64,000 nt of DNA from Distichodus sexfasciatus (lineage: Eukaryota; Chordata; Actinopteri; Characiformes; Distichodontidae). Under the pieces are notes generated by a model. That model made no database searches, was not told the DNA's origin, and was given only the letters and a program-made list of their open reading frames with translations. Location: the NCBI GenBank assembly GCA_032718565.1, contig JAVGVS010000004.1:7840043-7904042 (forward strand), read 5' to 3'. A program made the translations under genes and the position numbers. Below are positions 57,170 through 64,000 of this stretch, one piece after another. The stretch's first letter is position 1; each line of letters begins with the position of its first letter.

Positions 57170-57560
57170 GCAAAATGCTAATATAGTCAGCATAATGCTA
57201 GCAACATGCTAATATTGTTAGCATAATGCTAGCGACATGCTAAGCACTCTAGCATCATGATAGCGACATTCTAATGATGTTGCTAGCAACATGCTAATAT
57301 AGTTAGCATAATGCTAGCAACATGCTAATCAGCTAAACGTTGTGCTAGCAACATGCTAACACTCTAACATCATGTTAGAGACATTCTAATGATGTTGCTA
57401 GCAACATGCTAATATAGTTAGCATAATGTTGCAACACGCTAATCAGCTAAACGTCATGCTAGCAACATGCTAAGCCCTCTAGCATCATGTTAGAGACATT
57501 CTAATGATGTTGCTAGCAACATGCTAATAAAGTTAACATAATGCTAGCAACATGCTATGA
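57170..57560. repeat. tandem array of ATGCTAGCAACATGCTAATATAGTTAGCAT-like units
   Basis: Variants of GCTAGCAACATGCTAA and TAGCATAATGCTAGC alternate in blocks of 60-110 bases about six times. Many units are self-complementary (GCTAGC, TTAGCAT/ATGCTAA). Noncoding. Confidence 0.85.
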
Positions 57561-57585
57561 ACATGCTACACATGCTACACATGTT

Positions 57586-57612
57586 AATTGCCCCCTGCGG
57601 GGGCAATTAACC
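57586..57612. repeat. perfect 13-bp-arm palindrome
   Basis: GTTAATTGCCCCC, then TGC, then the exact inverse GGGGGCAATTAAC. It joins the GCTAGC array to the following element. Confidence 0.9.
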
Positions 57613-57809
57613 GCCCACCCCTTAGAAAAGTCATAGCACCCCATTCCCGAATAAGGCGCACGATTCGATACCTCATTCATGGGTCTACGACAAACGATGC
57701 GGGACTAGTTACGCGCCGAACTTTTATACGGAAGAAGAATAAGAAAAAGAAAAAAAAAATAAGCCTGTGAGATAACAATAGTAGTGCTTTGCTTCGCAAG
57801 CACCACTAA
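57613..57809 (+). mobile_element. possible Helitron-like 3' end
   Basis: A unique body ends in the hairpin GTGCTTTGCTTCGCAAGCAC followed by CACTAA and then T. A GC-rich hairpin a few bases before CTRR, with insertion before T, is the Helitron 3' rule. The left border is unknown; the palindrome and array may belong to the same element. Confidence 0.45.
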
Positions 57810-57849
57810 TAAAGTTGCTGTATATTAATTGCACATATCAGTGTTAAAC

Positions 57850-57995
57850 TGGACCCATAAAGGTACCACTGAGGCACTCATGTCAGCTGGCCACTGCTCC
57901 TTCATGGATGGGTCAAATGCAGAGGTCACATTTCGCTGTGGTGCACTGTGTGCAGTGCTGTGGTATGTTCACAATGACAAATAATCACTCACTTA
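57850..57995 (+). repeat. SINE-A, head truncated
   Basis: CCATAAAGGTACCACTGAGG leads to CATGGATGGGTCAAATGCAG and the standard tail. Confidence 0.87.
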
Positions 57996-58049
57996 AGCAT
58001 TTGTGTTGTGAGTTTAAAACACCCTGCAAAAGAAAGTGGTGGGCCATGT

Positions 58050-58125
58050 GTGTATTTAAGACTCAAGATTCTTTATTCGTCACATATACAGTTGAATAAG
58101 TACAACCTGTAATGAAATGTGCCCT
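58050..58125 (-). repeat. LINE-type 3' tail, minus orientation
   Basis: ACTCAAGATTCTTTATTCGT and CACATATACAGTTGAATAAG are the inverse of a common fish LINE terminus. Confidence 0.4.
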
Positions 58126-58719
58126 GATTCTTTCCTAAGACTGCAGAATATATTTCTGTCTGGGAGATGGGCATATATTAAGAGGTTTGTGAGGACTTGA
58201 CTGACCCCTAAAACATAGGAAAAATTAAGGTTTGTTGATTTTTATCACTCTGTGGGGACAGTTGTGTTTGACTGATTCTCATGAGGAAAAAAGTATTTTG
58301 TGGAAACGTTCAGGTTTGGTGAGAGAAATTAAAAGAGGTAAAAGATTTGCTTTTGTTTTAACTGATCATTCTGGGAGTCAGTGAAGGACCTTAAGTCAGC
58401 AAGACAAGACTCTATATGTGTATGCATGAGTGAGCGCATGTAGACTACATGAAGAATTTGAGGTTGTTTTGTGGCGTGCCGTGTGTCATGTCTCACTGAT
58501 AGACAGCTGTGGGCTCTGAACTCTGTAACACAAACCCACTGAGAAGGACAACACCAAAGACGACAGCTGTGTGCTGGTATCATGAATGTAGGCTAAACAT
58601 CAGTCTGGTCAGGTAATGTAGGCACATACACTCCCTTACACTGATTTTGCTTCATTCTGATTTTGGAGACATGTGATCATGTAGATAATTAAGAGTGTAG
58701 CTAAATAAGTCTATGGCGC

Positions 58720-59235
58720 CCCTAATACCCCTAGCTTTTTTGATTCCCCTCCTTTAAGAGTCCCAAAGGTACAGAGCAGAAATTGAGACCCTTTTATGGT
58801 GTGATTAGGAGTACAAAACATTTCCCACTGCAAAGAATAGCCTAGCAAATCTAAATACTCTTGGCTTTTTCGTTCCCATTCCACTGGGCCACCAAGTGTG
58901 CCAAGCAGAAATCAAAAGGCAGATTCAAAATTAAGATCTTTTTGGTGTGATCATGGACAGAAAACATTTTCCACTGCACAGACTACTGTACCAAATATAA
59001 GTACCTATAGCCTTTTTGTTTCCCTTCTATTGGGGTTACCAAGTTAACAGAGCAGAAACCAAAAGACAGAGCCAGAATTAAGAAACCTTTTATTGGGGTA
59101 TAGCCAAGAGCCAAAAGGGGAGCCAAAAGGTGAGTACTGAATTAAGACCTTTTTTGTGTGATTGTGGCAGCAAAACATTTTAACGGCAAAGCATACCATA
59201 ACAAATCTACCCTAAGAAAGTACCCCTAGATTTCC
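58720..59235. repeat. diverged tandem repeat, units of about 130-145 bases, about 3.5 copies
   Basis: Each unit has a TAGC(C/T)TTTTT(G/C)TTCCC start, then a CAGAGCAGAAA(C/T)(C/T)AAAAG-like stretch, then TTTTGGTGTGATCATGG and AAAACATTTTCCACTGCA. Units start near 58731, 58861 and 59006; the last is longer and more decayed. Confidence 0.7.
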
Positions 59236-60089
59236 ATGTTGTTGGGGACTAAATGTATGCAGCAGGAACCAAAAGGAGTGTGCAGGTCACAGATTGGTCA
59301 TGAAGCATTGTCGTTTGCACTCTGCTGAAACTTTTCACAAAGTCTCTTAGTTTTTTCCCCTCAGTCTAGAGATTCGGACAGTGAGACGTCCTAACTCAAT
59401 ATCTGATTTTTTTGCAAGGCAGTTTTTTTGCTTTTATTCTTTCGTGTAACATCCTGCTTGTGTGAGCGTGTGATGGTGTGTATAGCTTTTGCCTGGGTGT
59501 GTGTGTGATGAGTAGCAGAAGTGAAGCACTAACGCTGGGCAGATTGCCACACACACACACACACACGGCGCCCACACCACACCTCAACCACACACCGCCT
59601 ACACTCTCATATTACTCTTCTTTCACACTTCCACCGGCTCAGACTCAGCAACACGACCTGCTAAAAACATCATCACTGGTGTGTTGTTTTTTTCCAACTC
59701 AAGAGTGCACAGTTGAGCTATAAGCGTAGTTGAGTAGAGCACATGACTCATATGAGTAATTAGTGGTTATTTATTAAGCAGTCATGCTCAGGTTATACTG
59801 GCTTGACAACTGAAGAACAAAAAATCTGACATATCTTGAATCAAAAGGTAATGATTACAAGACATTTGAGTTGAGTTGCTTTTTGTGAGTTTTGATATGA
59901 ATGGAAGTGATTATGTTAAATCAGCATATGGTATTGTCTCCTATCTATCACTGGCTCCTGAACTGAAAATAGTGTAGTAGCAGACTTTGTGGCATCGGCA
60001 GAAGTCAAATAGTTGTCCATTGAATCAAAGAGGAAGGATTTGACGACCAGACTACTACCATTAGCCCAGTCAAGTATGACAGTTGATAT

Positions 60090-60480
60090 AAGGGCAATGT
60101 GTGTGGTACTGGAGGTAAACCCAGACCTAAAGGGTCGCCCATCATCCTCTGCGGTGGTGCCGTGATTTGGAAGTTTCCCAAGAAAGCAGATCTGTGTCCC
60201 CACCGTCCCCCCTGTGCCCAAACCCGCTAATGAGGCAATAAGGTCATTAATCCTGACGGTGGGGGGACGCAAATTCACTTTCACAAGCAAAAGGGGTTAC
60301 GATGGGCCGCTTGGCATTGCCAACCTGGACTGTGTCCCTTTCATGTGCTCGGCTGCTGATTTGCTCTGACAACAATATGGTGGGATAGAGTGAGATTTGC
60401 CGAGCCTCGCACCCGGCCTCCAAAAACGACGTGGTCAAGCAGCTCAGGAACCTATAGCAAGATTTCCACTATTGTTGCAA
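60090..60480. promoter_or_regulatory. unique block with homeodomain-type motifs, possible enhancer
   Basis: A GC-balanced, non-repeat stretch holds CCCGCTAATGAGGCAATAAG, GGTCATTAATCCTGACGG and CTCTGACAACAATATGGTGG (a SOX-like ACAAT core). The open frame on the minus strand has no protein-like motifs. This is a candidate conserved noncoding element of the eomes-slc4a7 region. Confidence 0.35.
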
Positions 60481-61049
60481 CTGATTGTACACTGTAAATA
60501 GGGTGGAGGTTAAGAATTCAAAGTAGCTTCAGCCAACAGATTTTATCCGTCTTGGCTGATTTAAGTGCATTTGTAAGCTAAATGATTGAATTGACATAAG
60601 AGTAGTGCAAAGCAAGGGAGTTGTCATTTGCTAGGGGTGTAACAGTACATCGATCTAGAATCCAACATCATACATGTTGTACCTTCCTACGTCAAGAAAG
60701 TGAACCACTTTGTACTGAACATGACGTCTGTTTTAATTATTTATTTACTTATTTTTAAAGAGAGAATTGTCAGCAAATGATATTGTTTCCTATCGATCAT
60801 TGAATTGAACTGAAATTGCATCATAGATATGCCACAGCCTTTTCCTCTTCCTTGCAGTGTTGGTCTTGAGCACGGGTGAGAAAATAGTGAGATCTTTTCA
60901 GGCTTCTCATGTTGAGAGAGTGTTAGTGTCAGACTTTTAACACTTTAACAGAAGCTGAGCGCACCCTGCGGTTAGCTTCTTTCACTTTTAGCTGTGTTTT
61001 AACGCTGACATGGTTCTGGACTTGTCACAGAGAGCATAGCGACCTTTTG

Positions 61050-61345
61050 TGGATTCATCACAGCAGAGATGTGAAAGCCAAATCATCATCTGCTCAGGTT
61101 TTAGTTAAACTGTTCAGTCAAGGCTTTGGAACGATCTCCTGCTAGCATTGAGAATTGACTGATTCCTTTAAAAAGCAAGTAAAGACATTTTTGTTTGAGA
61201 AGGCTTTTGATCAGAGCTGAGTCATCTCTGCTTGGACTCTTATTATTCTTTGTAGTGTTCTTGTTATTCTTATGTTTCTTGGTGGCATTTTAATGTTTTT
61301 TTGTACAGTGCTATGTGACCTTTTCTCTGAGAATAAATATACTAT
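61050..61345 (+). repeat. 3' end of an L2-like LINE
   Basis: The frames give LKSK and FLFEKAF-like pieces around AAAGCAAGTAAAGACATTTT. It ends TGTACAGTGCTATGTGACCT and AGAATAAATATACTATACCT. It resembles the 35870-37400 LINE end but is more decayed. Confidence 0.5.
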
Positions 61346-61929
61346 ACCTGCTGAACGAATTATTAGTTCCAGTGTGTAGTGGAGTTTAAGTGGTGAGAAC
61401 AAATTCTGTTCAGGACTTGATGAACCTGGTTGTCTCTCCTCTGATACAGAAAGTCAGACCCACTACTGAGAGGTAGGTCATAAACCTTACCAATAATGGT
61501 TATTCATAAATGTCTTCTTCCTTCATATGAGTGAATAAGTGAAATGTTTTTATCTGTAAAATCTGAGATCAAGTCAAAGTTTTGTTCTCACCGTTTAAAC
61601 TCCGGTGCTGACTGAGACTAATAACTTGCGATGTAAATCACATGTTTTACCAGGATGCTATATTAAATAGATTCAATGGCTAACAATTCTACATCAATAT
61701 CACAAAGTCTTCTACAATACAATTTTGATTAATTTCAATTCAGGAGTCAGCGATTGATATAAGACATATCATATGCTGATTTAACACAATCACTTTGATC
61801 ACTGAATTGATGAAACTCCCCATTATTAACTGGTTCACCTGCTTAATTGAACAGGGGGAATGAAAACTTGGCTGGATAATGACTTGCTGACGGCATCAGC
61901 TCTGACAACGCTCTCAGTTTTCACACCAG

Positions 61930-62090
61930 CTTCTGGAATGCCTCCGAGATTCACAGGGACAGTCTCCCTGGAGCAATCGGGGGTTAAGCTTCGTGCTCAG
62001 GATCCCAGTGGTTGTAGTGCTAGAGGTAGGGTAAAGCTACATTTGAACCTACAACTTCTAGTCACAATCACCAGTCCTCCAGCAGCCCAA
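61930..62090 (-). repeat. decayed SINE-C copy
   Basis: CTCCCTGGAGCAATCGGGGG and TAAGCTTCGTGCTCAGGA, then GGTAAAGCTACATTTGAACC, follow the order of the 10012 SINE. The ends are eroded. Confidence 0.5.
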
Positions 62091-62559
62091 GTCTTCACAC
62101 TGTAAACATTTTCCATCAGGTTCAACTTAAAAGTTAAATTAAGTTTAAAGTAAAATCAAAATGATTTTATTTTTTTTTTAAACTCATTATTTTAAGCCTA
62201 TTCTTTTCTGTAAGAAATAACTAGTGTTTCACTTGCAACTTTATGGTTTACACGATTTTAAGTGGAAACAAAACACTGTGTATCTTACATATAAATAAGA
62301 TCATATGTAAGATATTATTGAAAAGAACCATAGTATATTTCTGTTTCGATTGTGCAAGTTTCAACAAAGTCTGTGTGTGGCGTATTAACACATTCACTCA
62401 AACACTCATAAAACTTAGTGGTAATTGCATAAATGATTGTTTTAAGTATAGGTAAATCAATTAAGCATGTTGACACGATTTATTGATCAAATTATTATTA
62501 CAGTTTTGAACGTGTTTGTATGTGGGTGTGTGTGTGGGGTCTCTCTGTATGTGGGATGC

Positions 62560-62750
62560 TCCTTCAAGTCCCCTGTCCTTAGACCCGCCGCTTCGCGCAT
62601 CACCTTTACACACACACTCACGCGCGCGCGCCTCCGGTAAGTCATGCTCCGCGTTTGACGACGAGCAGCTCCCGTTCACAGCGCGCGCCTCACTTTCACA
62701 CCGGACACGCAGGGACGAGGTTGGTGAGAAGCTTTATCACGCTTGTAACA
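62560..62750. promoter_or_regulatory. small CpG-rich island
   Basis: CACGCGCGCGCGCCTCCGG, GACGACGAGCAGCTCCCGTT and CAGCGCGCGCCTCACTTTC make this the second CpG-rich stretch right of eomes. No exon is supported on either strand. It could be a promoter of a gene starting past the window, or an alternative slc4a7 first exon. Confidence 0.35.
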
Positions 62751-63755
62751 GGTGTGTGTGTATGTGTGTATTTGTGTGTGAGAGAGTGTGTTATTGAGAA
62801 TTAGAGAAGAGAGACTTGTTAGCGAAAGTGATGTGTTATTTGTGCTTTGTTTGTAATCGCGTGTTATAATGTGTGTATAAATATTCAATATTAGCTTGCA
62901 TATTTTTTAAGTTTTATTATTTTTAATATATATAAAACAAATCACAGCGGCATTTCACGTTAAAGCTTTGCTAGAATTTAGGGTCCCTTAAAGACCCTTC
63001 AATTTGTATAGTTAATTTCGAAGCTTCTTTGGGCTGGAGAAGAATTTCTTCAGATTTTGTGGGCATCAACCAAAAATGTTTCTTTCATTTTAAAGCAACG
63101 GATTTTAAATATTTATTTAAATGAATGAAGCTTTTTTTCTTTTCTGGAATCACTTGATATGCCCGTTTACACTTTCGAGAGAGTGTAGAATTTGTCCGAA
63201 ACCCGCGGGCAGAAGCGCGATTACATCAAGACTCTCACATGGACTAAAATAATCTAACACCACATATTTATATCATTTAGAATTTTATTCATAATTATGT
63301 CCGCATGGACGAAAGCATGAAATAATTCGAACGTTTTTTTTTAATGTAAACCTTTTGTCACATTAAGGGTCGTCTTTTCTTTAACGATTTACTGTAGGTG
63401 TTTACTTTAGGTGTCGTGAGCTGTTTATTATTAAATTAGACACTATAATGAAATTATTCCATTATTTTTATTTTTAGTTGAATAAATCGAGTGATTTATT
63501 AAGACAAAATTGCTTTCTTTTTCCGATTTCCAGAAACGTGAAATCCCGCGGCTATGAACTGCGCTACAAAACTCCGAACTGTTTATTGTGTTAAAGTGTT
63601 TTTAAAAATGCGTGAATCGTGTCGTGACAAAATTGAATCCGTAAAACACACTCATGCTCGATTAAGATCAAATTAGCGAGGACGCGTGAGGACGATTTCG
63701 GTCTTTACACAGATTAAATTTATAGAGATTGTTGTGATTACCAAGATCATGAACC

Positions 63756-63771
63756 GATGATGATGATGATG

Positions 63772-63832
<61 letters not shown>
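63756..63832. repeat. (GAT)n(AAT)n microsatellite
   Basis: GATGATGATGATGATAATAA passes into about 20 AAT units. Confidence 0.95.
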
Positions 63833-63834
<2 letters not shown>

Positions 63835-64000
63835 TACGCCATATTATTTAATTGAGAATTTGGTTTAATAGCAAAATAGTGTGTAATACATCATACATCT
63901 CACATAGTTTGTTAAATCATTTTAATATACAAATACATAAATATTCGTATTATTTCATAATCATATAAATGTAAATTAATTAAAGAATTTGTCCGTTTTA

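Larger units (their letters stand above)
47819..64000 (+). other. slc4a7: region after slc4a7 exon 1: putative intron 1 (distal part)
   Basis: No coding exon was found on either strand. It is CpG-rich to about 48180. Then come SINE-A, SINE-C, Tc1-type and hAT-type repeats, partial 'GGGGTGTAACG' family copies (about 49000-49290, 53200-53400, 59880-60030, 60636-60830, 61680-61800), tandem repeats, and a few unique blocks listed separately. Confidence 0.45.

Noticed and set aside
57170..57560. CRISPR-like array
   Set aside because: Eukaryotic context, no constant repeat with unique spacers; units are related to each other throughout.
60247..60438. possible exon on the minus strand in the unique block
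   Set aside because: No acceptor/donor pair gives a plausible peptide; treated as possible regulatory DNA.

Overview
This window is nuclear DNA from a ray-finned (teleost-like) fish. Three spliced vertebrate genes with GT-AG introns sit in about 90% noncoding DNA. That DNA is full of tRNA-derived SINEs, short hAT, Tc1/mariner and PIF/Harbinger elements, LINE tails and microsatellites of the kinds seen in fish genomes. Coding sequence was read by joining exons at splice sites and checking reading-frame phase. Family assignments come from recognising the proteins; no database search was run.

Layout. (1) 629-2875, plus strand: a compact four-exon gene for a secreted 194-residue C1q-domain protein. 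(2) 4663-29719, minus strand: thirteen exons of slc4a7 (electroneutral Na+/HCO3- cotransporter NBCn1). They run from the second coding exon to the exon encoding roughly the third membrane span; the C-terminal ~40% is not in the window. (3) 29720-40796: repeat-rich DNA read as slc4a7 intron 1. (4) 40797-41159: an assembly gap of 363 N inside a TA microsatellite. (5) 41237-43540, plus strand: the last four coding exons of eomes (T-box factor Eomesodermin/Tbr2); its N-terminus and the first half of its T-box are absent. (6) 47570-47818, plus strand: a CpG-rich promoter and the first coding exon of slc4a7, MEGERGEQMKPLLTT. (7) 47819-64000: repeats, probably more of slc4a7 intron 1, with a few unique blocks that may be regulatory.

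The main discovery is structural. slc4a7 exon 1 lies on the plus strand just downstream of eomes, which is the ancestral vertebrate order (EOMES then SLC4A7, same strand). Exons 2-14 lie on the minus strand on the other side of eomes. The gap is also where eomes loses its 5' exons. Phases join perfectly from exon 1 to exon 14 (2162 coding bases, no frameshift). So either the scaffold was joined wrongly at the gap, or an inversion cut both genes. A single inversion would put the missing eomes 5' exons on the minus strand beyond base 64000.

The transposon record is well preserved. It includes a LINE broken by a SINE that was then hit by a hAT element with a perfect 8-bp target duplication, a SINE split by a 1.2-kb hAT element, a Tc1-type MITE with 52-bp perfect terminal repeats, a PIF/Harbinger element with a transposase fragment, and a Helitron-like 3' end next to a GCTAGCAACATGCTAA-type array.
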